Positions 35,559 to 44,557 of a DNA stretch of 64,000 bases are shown here, piece after piece. The notes beneath the pieces are model-generated. The model was not told the origin of the DNA and did not search any database. It saw only the letters and a program-made list of their open reading frames with translations. Where the stretch lies: NCBI RefSeq assembly GCF_002699985.1, contig NZ_LKBT01000001.1, forward strand, positions 186,001 through 250,000, given 5' to 3'. How positions within the stretch are numbered: the stretch's first letter is position 1; the number at the start of each line of letters is the position of its first letter. The position numbers and the translations under genes were made by a program. Origin of the DNA: Pseudomonas sp. ICMP 561 (GTDB lineage: Bacteria; Pseudomonadota; Gammaproteobacteria; Pseudomonadales; Pseudomonadaceae).

Positions 35559-36299
35559 TTACTCCATGAAGCCTTGCAGCTTGAGTTCGATGGAGCGCGG
35601 GTTTTCACCCTCGGCAATGGACAGCAGACCTTCGAGAAGCATTTCGCGATAGCGCGACTGACGCAGGGCGATGCTCTTGAGCTTGTTGGCTACCGGCAAC
35701 AGGATCAGGTTGGCCGAGGCCACGCCATAAATAGTGGCTACGAAAGCCACGGCAATACCGCTGCCCAACTGGCTCGGGTCAGCGAGGTTACCCATGACGT
35801 GAATCAGGCCCATGACGGCGCCGATGATGCCGATGGTGGGCGCGTAACCGCCCATGCTTTCAAAGACTTTGGCGGCCTGGATATCACGATGCTCCTGGGT
35901 CATGAAATCCACTTCCAGGATGCTGCGAATCGCTTGTGGTTCAGCACCGTCAACCAACAACTGCAGGCCTTTACGGGCATAGCTGTCAGGCTCGGCATCG
36001 GCCACCGACTCAAGGCCGAGCAAGCCTTCCTTGCGGGCGGTCATGCTCCAGTTGATGACCCGGTCGACACCACTCGCCAGGTCAATGCGTGGCGGGAAGA
36101 GAATCCAGACAGCAATCTGAATGGCACGCTTGAACGCGCTCATCGGTGCCTGCAGCATCGACGCCGCCAGCGTACCGCCAATCACGATCAAGGCCGCAGG
36201 ACCATTGAGCAAGGCGGACAGATGCCCACCTTCCAGATAGTTACCGCCGACAATTGCAACGAACGCGAGGATGATACCGATCAGACTCAAAACATCCAT
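35559..36299 (-). CDS. motC: Flagellar stator protein MotC (MotA family)
   Basis: A 246-residue proton-channel subunit with four membrane helices (about 2-22, 30-50, 148-168, 180-200). The MotA/PomA signature MGGYAPTIGIIGAVMGLIHVM spans helix 3, preceded by a cytosolic loop rich in charges that meets FliG. ATG 36299 overlaps the cheB stop by one base (TGATG). Confidence 0.94.
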   Translation of the reverse strand: MDVLSLIGIILAFVAIVGGNYLEGGHLSALLNGPAALIVIGGTLAASMLQAPMSAFKRAIQIAVWILFPPRIDLASGVDRVINWSMTARKEGLLGLESVADAEPDSYARKGLQLLVDGAEPQAIRSILEVDFMTQEHRDIQAAKVFESMGGYAPTIGIIGAVMGLIHVMGNLADPSQLGSGIAVAFVATIYGVASANLILLPVANKLKSIALRQSRYREMLLEGLLSIAEGENPRSIELKLQGFME

Positions 36300-37498
36300 C
36301 AGACACACGCCTCCACGAGGTGCCGGCCGATATCGTCCAGACTGTAAATCGCGTCAGCCAGATCAGCTTTGACGATCGCCATTGGCATGCCGTAGATCAC
36401 GCAGCTCGCTTCATCCTGAGCCCAGACGTGGCTACCGCCCTGCTTGAGCAGACGCGCACCTTCGCGGCCGTCTGCACCCATGCCGGTCAGCACTACCGCC
36501 AATACCTTGTCACCGTAGGATTTGGCCGCCGAACCGAACGTAATGTCTACGCACGGCTTGTAATTCAGACGCTCGTCGCCCGGCAGGATCTTCACCGAAC
36601 CACGGCCGTCAATCATCATTTGCTTGCCGCCCGGCGCCAGTAGCGCGAGGCCTGGACGCAGAATGTCGCCATCCTCCGCTTCCTTGACGCTGATCTTGCA
36701 CAGCTTGTCCAGACGTTCAGCGAAGGCCTTGGTAAACGCTGCGGGCATGTGCTGAATCAACACGATCGGCGCAGGAAAACTGGCAGGCAATTGGGTCAGC
36801 ACGCGTTGCAAGGCAACCGGGCCGCCTGTCGAGGTACCGATAGCGACCAGCTTGTAGTTCTTGCGTTTCGGTGTCCCTGACAACGGCGGGTGCGAGCTGC
36901 TTGCCGCCGGAGCTGGCGCGGCTGTCGCACGCGGGGTTATCGGCCGCGCTGGAGCCGCAGTCGGACTTGTAGTTCTGCTGGTGACCGGAGTCGCAGCCGG
37001 CGCATGGGCCGGGCTGTGAATCGGTGCATGAGACGACGCATGAGTCGGAGATGAGACGGGAGCTGCCACGGGCGCAGCAGAACCGCTCAAGCCGCGGCGA
37101 TTACTGCGCGAAATGCTGTGGACTTTTTCGCACAGCAGTTGCTTGACCTTCTGCGGGTTACGCGAGATGTCTTCGAAATTCTTGGGCAGGAAATCCACCG
37201 CGCCGGCGTCCAGTGCATCCAGCGTAACGCGGGCACCTTCGTGAGTCAGCGAGGAGAACATCAGCACCGGGGTTGGACTGCGCTGCATGATCTGGCGAAC
37301 GGCGGTAATGCCGTCCATCATGGGCATTTCGTAGTCCATGGTAATCACGTCAGGTTTGAGCGACAGCACCAGATCAATCGCTTCCTTGCCGTTGCTCGCA
37401 GTACCGACAACCTTGATGTTTGGGTCTGAAGAAAGAATTTCCGTGACGCGGCGGCGGAAGAAACCGGAGTCATCCACCACCAATACCTTGACTACCAT
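36299..37498 (-). CDS. cheB: Protein-glutamate methylesterase CheB
   Basis: A 399-residue adaptation enzyme that removes methyl groups from, and deamidates, chemoreceptors. Receiver domain about 1-120 with phospho-site D55 ([13 protein letters not shown]). Catalytic domain about 215-395 with S223 in [26 protein letters not shown], and the GMGADGREG loop. The linker (about 140-210) is an unusually long Ala/Pro/Ser/Thr/His stretch ([19 protein letters not shown]). ATG 37498 has GGAG nearby. The 238-base gap before it (to cheA) contains only a short hairpin (37704-37729). Confidence 0.95.
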   Translation of the reverse strand: MVVKVLVVDDSGFFRRRVTEILSSDPNIKVVGTASNGKEAIDLVLSLKPDVITMDYEMPMMDGITAVRQIMQRSPTPVLMFSSLTHEGARVTLDALDAGAVDFLPKNFEDISRNPQKVKQLLCEKVHSISRSNRRGLSGSAAPVAAPVSSPTHASSHAPIHSPAHAPAATPVTSRTTSPTAAPARPITPRATAAPAPAASSSHPPLSGTPKRKNYKLVAIGTSTGGPVALQRVLTQLPASFPAPIVLIQHMPAAFTKAFAERLDKLCKISVKEAEDGDILRPGLALLAPGGKQMMIDGRGSVKILPGDERLNYKPCVDITFGSAAKSYGDKVLAVVLTGMGADGREGARLLKQGGSHVWAQDEASCVIYGMPMAIVKADLADAIYSLDDIGRHLVEACV

Positions 37499-37736
37499 AA
37501 ACACTCCATTACAGGCTGCACGGAAACGACTGCGCTGTGCTACATGCCTTTGAAGCGCGATTCGGGCGATGACAGCAATCGACCGAACGCATCCCAAAGG
37601 GCCACGAGACGCATACGCTCTATTGCCAGCTACGCAAGCGACTCGACGTTGTTGTTATTGCCTTCTCGTGCATTCGCAGCGTTTCGACACAACCTGACCA
37701 GGCGCCACAGGCAGTTGCCTGCCGGTGGCACCAGAA

Positions 37737-40022
37737 TCAAATACGCCGTGCGGCGTACCGCTTGAGCATACTCGGCACATCGAGAATCAAGGCAATGCGA
37801 CCGTCACCGGTGATGGTGGCGCCTGACATGCCAGGCGTTCCCTGCAGCATTTTGCCCAGAGGCTTGATGACCACTTCTTCCTGGCCGACCAGTTGATCGA
37901 CAACGAAGCCGATCCGCTGAGTGCCCACGGAAAGAATCACCACATGCCCTTCATGCTGCTCTTCGTGGACGGCCGAACTGACCAGCCAGCGCTTGAGGTA
38001 GAACAGCGGCAGCGCCTTGTCACGCACGATCACAACTTCCTGACCATCGACGACGTTGGTGGTCGACAGGTCCAGGTGGAAGATCTCGTTGACGTTGACC
38101 AGCGGGAAAGCGAAGGCCTGGTTGCCCAGCATCACCATCAGGGTCGGCATGATCGCCAGGGTCAACGGCACCTTGATGACGATCTTCGAGCCCTGGCCCT
38201 TGGTCGAGTAGATGTTGATCGTACCGTTGAGCTGGGCAATCTTGGTTTTCACCACATCCATGCCCACACCACGACCCGATACGTCGGAGATCTCGGTCTT
38301 GGTCGAGAAGCCCGGTGCGAAGATCAGGTTGTAGCAGTCGGTATCGCTCAAACGATCTGCAGCATCCTTGTCCATCACGCCACGCTTGACCGCAATCGCG
38401 CGCAGGACGTTAGGGTCCATGCCCTTGCCGTCATCGGAGATCGACAACAGGATGTGGTCGCCTTCCTGCTCGGCAGAGAGAATGACGCGACCGCCACGAG
38501 GCTTGCCGGATGCTTCGCGCTCTTCCGGTGTTTCCACACCGTGGTCAACCGCGTTACGCACCAAGTGGACCAGTGGATCGGCAAGCGCCTCGACGAGGTT
38601 CTTGTCCAGATCGGTTTCTTCACCCACCAGCTCAAGGTTGATTTCTTTCTTGAGCTGACGAGCCAGGTCGCGAACGAGTCGCGGGAAGCGACCGAAGACT
38701 TTCTTGATCGGCTGCATCCGGGTCTTCATCACCGCGGTCTGCAAGTCGGCCGTTACCACATCCAGGTTGGAAACCGCCTTGGACATGGCTTCGTCGCCGC
38801 TATTGAGACCCAGGCGAACCAGACGGTTACGCACCAGCACCAGTTCGCCGACCATGTTCATGATCTCGTCCAGGCGCGCGGTATCGACCCGCACGGTGGT
38901 TTCCGCTTCTGAAGCGACCGGCTTTTCAGCAGGTGGCGCAGCCGGTTTGGCAGGCGCAGGAGCAGGCGCGGCGGCCTTGGCGGGCGCTGGTGCAGCAGCC
39001 GGTTTGGCTGCCGCAGCCGGAGCAGGCTTGGCCGCTGGTGCCGCTGCTTTCGCAGGTGCTGCTACAGCGGCCGCAGGCGCAGCAACTGCAGCGGCTGTTG
39101 CAGCTATTTCCGGCTCGAACTTGCCCTTGCCGTGCAGCTCATCGAGCAAGGCTTCAAATTCGTTATCGGTGATTTCGTTGCCTTTGCCAGTCGATGCGGC
39201 TCCGGCAGCAGCAGGCGCTGACGCAACTGCGGCAGCGGCTGGAGACACCACTGCGGTGGCATCGAACGAACCTTTGCCGTGCAATTGATCAAGCAATGCT
39301 TCGAATTCATCGTCGGTGATGTCACCGCTTTCAGCCTTGCCAGCCGGGGCTGCCGCTACCGGAGCAGCAGCAGGTGCCACGTCAGGCGCAAACTGGCCTT
39401 TGCCATGCAACTGGTCGAGCAACGATTCGAATTCCGAGTCGGTGATTTCGTCAGTTGCGGCTCCGCCCGTGGCAGCCGGTGCGGCAACAACCGGTGGTTG
39501 CTCCTTGGCGGCATGGAGCGAATCAAGCAGGTTTTCGAATTCGGTATCGGTGATCTCGTCGGAAGCCGCTTCAGCGACAGCTTCGACAGATGCCTCCTCC
39601 ACGACTTCAGCAGCGGGCGCTTCGTCAGCAGACGCAGGCTCCGCCAGACGCGCCAGGGCAGCCAGCAATTCCGGTGTTGCCGGAGTCACTTCACTGCGCT
39701 CACGCACCTGGCTGAACATCGCGTTGACCGCATCCAGCGCTTCAAGGACCACGTCCATCAGTTCCGAGTCTACGCGACGCTCACCCTTTCGCAGGATGTC
39801 GAAGACGTTCTCGGCGATGTGGCAGCACTCCACCAGCTCATGGAGCTGGAGGAAGCCGGCGCCCCCTTTTACAGTGTGAAAACCGCGAAAAATTGCATTG
39901 AGCAGATCTGCGTCATCCGGTCGGCTTTCCAGCTCGACCAACTGTTCAGACAACTGCTCGAGAATTTCGCCGGCCTCTACCAGAAAATCCTGAAGGATCT
40001 CTTCATCGGCGCCGAAGCTCAT
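37737..40022 (-). CDS. cheA: Chemotaxis histidine kinase CheA
   Basis: The 761-residue kinase of the chemotaxis array. P1 HPt domain (1-125) with phospho-site H49 (FRGFHTVKGGAGF). Then a long Ala/Pro-rich region holding four copies of an acidic FExLLDxLHGKG-type motif (156-173, 192-211, 234-253, 283-302) where a compact P2 domain is expected. P3 dimerisation follows, then the P4 kinase (LVRNAVDHGVETPEER, DDGKGMD, GRGVGMDVVKT, N/G boxes) and the P5 CheW-like domain to the end. It passes phosphate to CheY and CheB. cheZ ends 38 bases upstream of its ATG. Confidence 0.96.
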   Translation of the reverse strand: MSFGADEEILQDFLVEAGEILEQLSEQLVELESRPDDADLLNAIFRGFHTVKGGAGFLQLHELVECCHIAENVFDILRKGERRVDSELMDVVLEALDAVNAMFSQVRERSEVTPATPELLAALARLAEPASADEAPAAEVVEEASVEAVAEAASDEITDTEFENLLDSLHAAKEQPPVVAAPAATGGAATDEITDSEFESLLDQLHGKGQFAPDVAPAAAPVAAAPAGKAESGDITDDEFEALLDQLHGKGSFDATAVVSPAAAAVASAPAAAGAASTGKGNEITDNEFEALLDELHGKGKFEPEIAATAAAVAAPAAAVAAPAKAAAPAAKPAPAAAAKPAAAPAPAKAAAPAPAPAKPAAPPAEKPVASEAETTVRVDTARLDEIMNMVGELVLVRNRLVRLGLNSGDEAMSKAVSNLDVVTADLQTAVMKTRMQPIKKVFGRFPRLVRDLARQLKKEINLELVGEETDLDKNLVEALADPLVHLVRNAVDHGVETPEEREASGKPRGGRVILSAEQEGDHILLSISDDGKGMDPNVLRAIAVKRGVMDKDAADRLSDTDCYNLIFAPGFSTKTEISDVSGRGVGMDVVKTKIAQLNGTINIYSTKGQGSKIVIKVPLTLAIMPTLMVMLGNQAFAFPLVNVNEIFHLDLSTTNVVDGQEVVIVRDKALPLFYLKRWLVSSAVHEEQHEGHVVILSVGTQRIGFVVDQLVGQEEVVIKPLGKMLQGTPGMSGATITGDGRIALILDVPSMLKRYAARRI

Positions 40023-40060
40023 TGGGGTGCTCCCTAAAATTAACCGTCAACAGACCAGAC

Positions 40061-40849
40061 TTAGAAGCCCAGGCTCGATAGCAGATCGTCTACATCGTCC
40101 TGTCCGGACACAACGTCTTCCCGTTTATCGGCATGAATCTGCGGACCTTCACCCTGTTTGATATGTTTTTCTGGATCTTTTTCTGCGCGGATGGATTCGT
40201 CGTCATGTTCGATGCCCGCAAAGCGGTCCACATGACTGGCCATGAGCACCAATTTGAGCAGATTGCTCTCGACTTCAGTGACCAACTGCGTGACGCGCTT
40301 GATCACCTGACCGGTGAGGTCCTGGAAGTCCTGAGCCAGCAGAATGTCGTTGAGGTGGGAGGAAACCTGATGGGTATCCTTTTCAGTGCGCGTCAAGAAA
40401 CCATCGACACGACGCGCCAGCTCACGAAACTCATCAGCGCTGACCTCACGGCGCATGAAACGCCCCCAGTCCGCACTCAAGGCCTTGGCCTCGTCGTTCA
40501 GACTGTGCATCAGCGGGGTGCTTTCTTCGACCAGGTCCATGGTGCGGTTGGCCGCGTTTTCCGTGAGCCTGACGACATACGACAGGCGCTCGGTGGCATC
40601 CGTGATCTGGGACACCTCTTCGGCTTGCGGCATGTTCGGGTCAATCTGGAAGTTGACGATCGCGCTGTGCAACTCGCGCGTCAGCTTGCCGATTTCTTGA
40701 TACAGGCCACGATCCCGAGCCTGGTTGAGCTCATGGATCAGTTGCACGGCGTCGCCGAAACGGCCTTTTTCAAGGCTCGCCACCAGCTCGGTTGCGTGTT
40801 TTTTCAGGGTCGATTCAAACTCGCCCATTGACGTTTCGTTGTTCTCCAT
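40061..40849 (-). CDS. cheZ: CheY phosphatase CheZ
   Basis: A 262-residue helical protein that dephosphorylates CheY-P. The active segment DILLAQDFQDLTGQVIKRV supplies the catalytic Gln (Q-D-F-Q-D-L-T-G-Q), and the extreme C terminus QDDVDDLLSSLGF is the CheY-binding tail. It lies 19 bases after cheY, in the standard order cheY-cheZ-cheA. Confidence 0.95.
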   Translation of the reverse strand: MENNETSMGEFESTLKKHATELVASLEKGRFGDAVQLIHELNQARDRGLYQEIGKLTRELHSAIVNFQIDPNMPQAEEVSQITDATERLSYVVRLTENAANRTMDLVEESTPLMHSLNDEAKALSADWGRFMRREVSADEFRELARRVDGFLTRTEKDTHQVSSHLNDILLAQDFQDLTGQVIKRVTQLVTEVESNLLKLVLMASHVDRFAGIEHDDESIRAEKDPEKHIKQGEGPQIHADKREDVVSGQDDVDDLLSSLGF

Positions 40850-40868
40850 AAAGCCCTCGCGGCATACA

Positions 40869-41243
40869 TCAGCTATTTACGCGCTCAAAGATCTTGTCGA
40901 TCTTTTCTTTCAGCGCCTGAGCCGTGAATGGCTTGACGACATAACCGTTGACGCCGGCCTGAGCCGCTTCAATGATTTGGTCGCGCTTGGCTTCTGCGGT
41001 CACCATCAACACCGGAAGGTGCTTGAGGCGCTCATCGGCACGCACTTTACGCAGCAGGTCGATACCAGTCATGCCAGGCATGTTCCAGTCCGTTACCAGA
41101 AAGTCAAAGGAACCACTTTCCAGCATCGGCAACGCGGTAAGCCCGTCATCGGCTTCGGACGTGTTGGTAAAGCCCAGATCACGCAGCAGGTTTTTAATGA
41201 TCCGCCGCATCGTTGAGAAGTCATCAACGATGAGGATTTTCAT
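40869..41243 (-). CDS. cheY: Chemotaxis response regulator CheY
   Basis: A 124-residue single receiver domain that binds FliM when phosphorylated and reverses the motor. D7, D8 and phospho-site D52 ([13 protein letters not shown]), T82 (MVTAEA) and K104 (VVKPF) are intact. ATG 41243 is chosen by family length; GGAGG actually sits best before a TTG at 41255, four codons upstream, so that start should be checked. The 289-base gap to fliA contains a long hairpin (41389-41429). Confidence 0.95.
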   Translation of the reverse strand: MKILIVDDFSTMRRIIKNLLRDLGFTNTSEADDGLTALPMLESGSFDFLVTDWNMPGMTGIDLLRKVRADERLKHLPVLMVTAEAKRDQIIEAAQAGVNGYVVKPFTAQALKEKIDKIFERVNS

Positions 41244-41388
41244 GTTCTTGTCCAATTCGACCTCCAAGCAGTCTTTGACGCGTTCAGCACCTGAACGCGC
41301 TGTTCAATCAATACCGGCACAGCTCACATCGGCTGCACGTAAACGACGGGCTTGGCAAATCAACAACTATGGAAACCGCACAGCAAAT

Positions 41389-41429
41389 CCACGGACTGCA
41401 TGAAAGCTATTGCTTTTAACAGTCCGTGG
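41389..41429. other. Long hairpin between fliA and cheY
   Basis: CCACGGACTG and CAGTCCGTGG form a perfect 10-bp outer stem; within it AAAGC/GCTTT form an inner stem. No T-run follows on the minus strand, so it may be an intrinsic pause, an RNA-processing site or a weak terminator separating fliA from the cheYZAB transcript. Confidence 0.6.
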
Positions 41430-41532
41430 CGCGAATGCCTGTACGGCTCCAGCCTTGTCCACTGTCCCACGTAACGCTTTGCACAGCCTGCTCACACGAG
41501 ACACACAATCACCAGGGATTGCGTACCACCTG

Positions 41533-42273
41533 TCAACGCGCTCGCCACTCTCCCAAACGCCCTCGTAAACGAGCTGCGCACTGGCTGTGTAACTGGCTGA
41601 CTCGAGATTCGCTGACCCCCAGGACCTCACCGATTTCCTTGAGGTTCAGCTCCTCGTCATAGTACAGCGCCAAAACCAGACGTTCACGCTCCGGCAAGTT
41701 GGCAATTGCATCTGCCAACGCAGCCTGGAAACGTTCATCTTCCAGGTCGCGCGACGGCTCAAGCGAACCGCTTGCGCCATCCTCATGCAGTCCTTCATGT
41801 TCGCCGTCCTGCAAGAGGTCGTCGAAACTGAAGAGGCGACTGCCCAAGGTATCGTTCAAAATCCCGTAATAATCATCGAGACTCAATTGGAGTTCGGCCG
41901 CAACCTCGTGATCTTTAGCGTCACGGCCGGTTTTTGCTTCAATTGAGCGAATTGCGTCACTCACCATGCGCGTATTGCGGTGAACCGAGCGAGGAGCCCA
42001 GTCTCCCTTGCGCACTTCATCGAGCATCGCACCCCGGATTCGAATCCCGGCATACGTCTCGAAACTGGCACCCTTGGTGCAATCGTACTTGGTGGAAACT
42101 TCCAGCAAGCCGATCATCCCCGCCTGAATCAAGTCTTCGACCTGAACACTGGCAGGCAGGCGCGCCAATAAATGGTAAGCAATGCGCTTGACCAGCGGAG
42201 CATACCGCTCGATCAACTCATATTGCGAGTTTCGGGACGCTTTGCTGTACATCTGATAGCCGCTCGCGGTCAT
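41533..42273 (-). CDS. fliA: Flagellar sigma factor FliA (sigma-28)
   Basis: A 246-residue sigma-70 family factor that directs late flagellar and chemotaxis promoters. Region 2 (about 14-85: YAPLVKRIAYHLLARLP, EDLIQAGMIGLLEV, FETYAGIRIRGAMLDEVRKGDW), region 3 (about 95-150) and region 4 with the helix-turn-helix (LPERERLVLALYYDEELNLKEIGEVLGVSESRVSQLHSQ) are all present. It overlaps fleN by 4 bases. Candidate FliA promoters in this window lie at 15997 and 28684. Confidence 0.96.
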   Translation of the reverse strand: MTASGYQMYSKASRNSQYELIERYAPLVKRIAYHLLARLPASVQVEDLIQAGMIGLLEVSTKYDCTKGASFETYAGIRIRGAMLDEVRKGDWAPRSVHRNTRMVSDAIRSIEAKTGRDAKDHEVAAELQLSLDDYYGILNDTLGSRLFSFDDLLQDGEHEGLHEDGASGSLEPSRDLEDERFQAALADAIANLPERERLVLALYYDEELNLKEIGEVLGVSESRVSQLHSQCAARLRGRLGEWRAR

Positions 42274-43103
42274 TGAACAGGCCCTGCACTTGTCTGGTAA
42301 ACCAGTCGCTCAACGAAGAACTCAAGATGTCCACGTGGGTTGGCAGGCAGAGGCCAGGTATCGACTTTCTGCGCAATGGCCTTGAATGCCAGCGAACATT
42401 TAGAGCGTGGGAAAGCTTCGTATACGGCGCGTTGTTTCTGGACGGCCTTACGCACACATTCGTCGTAAGGCACTGCACCGACATACTGCAAAGCGACGTC
42501 CAGGAAGCGGTCGGTCACCTTGGTCAACTTGGCGAACAGGTTGCGCCCTTCCTGCGGGCTCTGGGCCATGTTGGCCAGGACCCGGAAACGGTTCATGCCG
42601 TAATCGCGATTGAGCAACTTGATCAGGGCGTAGGCGTCAGTGATGGAAGTGGGCTCATCGCACACCACCAGCAAGACTTCCTGAGCAGCCCGGACAAAGC
42701 TGACCACCGACTCGCCGATACCGGCGGCCGTATCGATGACCAGCACGTCAAGATTGTCGCCAATGTCACTAAATGCCTGGATCAGGCCGGCGTGCTGCGC
42801 CGGGCTCAGATGAACCATGCTCTGCGTGCCGGAGGCAGCAGGCACGATCCGGATCCCGCCCGGGCCTTGCAACAACACGTCGCGCAGCTCACAACGACCC
42901 TCCATCACATCGGCGAGGGTGCGTTTAGGCGTCAGCCCCAGAAGGACATCGACATTCGCCAGGCCAAGGTCGGCGTCCAGCAACATGACGCGCCGGCCGA
43001 GCTCGGCCAAGGCCAGTGAAAGGTTCACTGACACGTTAGTCTTACCGACGCCACCTTTGCCGCCGGTCACCGCGATCACCTGTACGGGATGCATGCTGCC
43101 CAT
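42270..43103 (-). CDS. fleN: Flagellar number regulator FleN (FlhG)
   Basis: A 277-residue MinD/ParA-like ATPase that binds the master activator FleQ and limits the number of polar flagella. It has the deviant Walker A K-G-G-V-G-K-T (16-22), MLLDADLGLANVDVLLGL, and LVIDTAAGIGESVVSFVRAA. The C terminus (AFKAIAQKVDTWPLP ... GHLEFFVERLVYQ) carries the membrane/target-binding helix. It sits between flhF and fliA, as in all pseudomonads. Confidence 0.95.
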   Translation of the reverse strand: MGSMHPVQVIAVTGGKGGVGKTNVSVNLSLALAELGRRVMLLDADLGLANVDVLLGLTPKRTLADVMEGRCELRDVLLQGPGGIRIVPAASGTQSMVHLSPAQHAGLIQAFSDIGDNLDVLVIDTAAGIGESVVSFVRAAQEVLLVVCDEPTSITDAYALIKLLNRDYGMNRFRVLANMAQSPQEGRNLFAKLTKVTDRFLDVALQYVGAVPYDECVRKAVQKQRAVYEAFPRSKCSLAFKAIAQKVDTWPLPANPRGHLEFFVERLVYQTSAGPVQ

Positions 43104-43217
43104 TTAATTCTTTACCTTGTCTTGCGTAGACCGAAGCCAGATTGCAGGCGACACGCTCAATGAAGAGCAATGCCAGGCAGACCACCGATGCAGGTAACTC
43201 TCAATAGTTCGCTTCAC

Positions 43218-44546
43218 TTAACCGACCCGTTTGTTGGGGTTGTGGTAAAGGTCGGCGAACATATCCGCCATGGCCTCTTCGCTTGGCTCTTCTTGCATCT
43301 GCACGTTGACCGCGCGTGTCACCAATTGGTGGCGGCGTGGAATGTGAAGATCGTCAGGAATTCTAGGCCCATCAGTGAGATAGGCAACAGGCAGCTCATG
43401 ACTGATCGCAAGGCTGAGCACTTCACCCAGGCTGGCGGTTTCGTCCAGCTTGGTCAGGATGCATCCGGCCAGACCACAGCGTTTGTAGCTGTGGTATGCA
43501 GCAGTCAGCACCTGTTTCTGGCTGGTGGTAGCCAGGACCAGATAATTACGTGATTTGATACCGCGCCCTGCCAGACTTTCCAGTTGCATACGCAACGCCG
43601 GATCACTGGCCTGCAGGCCCGCGGTGTCGATCAGCACGACGCGCTTGCGCAACAGCGGATCAAGCGCTTGCGCCAGCGACTGGCCAGGATCGACGTGAGT
43701 CACCGGTACGTTGAGGATACGGCCCAATGTCTTGAGCTGCTCCTGAGCGCCGATACGGAAACTGTCCATGCTGACCAGAGCGATATTCTGTGCGCCGTAC
43801 TTGAGTACGTAGCGCGCTGCCAGCTTGGCCAGCGTGGTGGTCTTGCCCATGCCAGCCGGGCCGACCATGGCAATCACACCACCCTCTTCAAGCGGCTCGA
43901 CGTCCGGCACTTCGATCATCCGCGCCAGGTGGGCCAGTAACATGCGCCAGGCCTGACGTGGCTCGTCGATATCCGGGATCATTTCCAGCAGGTCGCGGGA
44001 CAACGGGCCAGACAAGCCGACACGTTGCAGACGACGCCACAGGTTGGCCTGGGCCGGACGACTGCCCTGCAACTGATTCCACGCCAGGGAGCCGAGCTGG
44101 ACTTCCAGCAGCTCACGCAGGCCATTCAATTCGAAACGCATCGAGTCGTAACCGCGCTGACCACCAGCAGGTGCCGCCGGAGCAGCCTGCGGCTGTGCGG
44201 AGGGACGTGGCGGCTCTTCCAGAGTCGGCTCGATGTGGGTGTCAGCGGTGCTCAATGGCAAACCGGCAAACAACTGGCGATTGGTCGCGCCGTCGCTGTC
44301 GCTGCGGTTGTTCAGTTCTGCCTGGGCCGAGACGATGCGCGACTGGGTTTTGCGCAACTCGTCCTCGAGCTCGATATTAGGCACACGAGGTGCGAGCGCG
44401 GACAGTTTGTAATCCAGAGCGGCAGTCAGCTCGACGCCACCGGCAATGCGCCGGTTACCGATGATGGCCGCTTCTGCGCCCAGCTCATCACGAACCAGTT
44501 TCATGGCTTGACGCATATCGGCGGCGAAAAATCGCTTAACTTGCAT
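43218..44546 (-). CDS. flhF: Flagellar GTPase FlhF
   Basis: A 442-residue SRP-type GTPase that sets the polar site of flagellum assembly. N-terminal basic domain (1-50), a variable Pro/Ala linker (about 100-130), N domain, then the G domain: G1 GPAGMGKTTT (229-238), MDSFRIGAQEQL, G3 DTAGLQ and G4 TKLDET. It starts 11 bases after the flhA stop and acts with FleN. Confidence 0.95.
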   Translation of the reverse strand: MQVKRFFAADMRQAMKLVRDELGAEAAIIGNRRIAGGVELTAALDYKLSALAPRVPNIELEDELRKTQSRIVSAQAELNNRSDSDGATNRQLFAGLPLSTADTHIEPTLEEPPRPSAQPQAAPAAPAGGQRGYDSMRFELNGLRELLEVQLGSLAWNQLQGSRPAQANLWRRLQRVGLSGPLSRDLLEMIPDIDEPRQAWRMLLAHLARMIEVPDVEPLEEGGVIAMVGPAGMGKTTTLAKLAARYVLKYGAQNIALVSMDSFRIGAQEQLKTLGRILNVPVTHVDPGQSLAQALDPLLRKRVVLIDTAGLQASDPALRMQLESLAGRGIKSRNYLVLATTSQKQVLTAAYHSYKRCGLAGCILTKLDETASLGEVLSLAISHELPVAYLTDGPRIPDDLHIPRRHQLVTRAVNVQMQEEPSEEAMADMFADLYHNPNKRVG

Positions 44547-44557
44547 GACTCACTACC

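Noticed and set aside
37893..38912. 339-residue open frame antisense to cheA
   Set aside because: Same explanation; contains only reversed codon bias of cheA.
41315..41375. Possible FliA promoter before cheY (a GCCGATGT on the minus strand with CCAAG upstream)
   Set aside because: The two halves are about two bases off the required spacing and the -35 match is poor.
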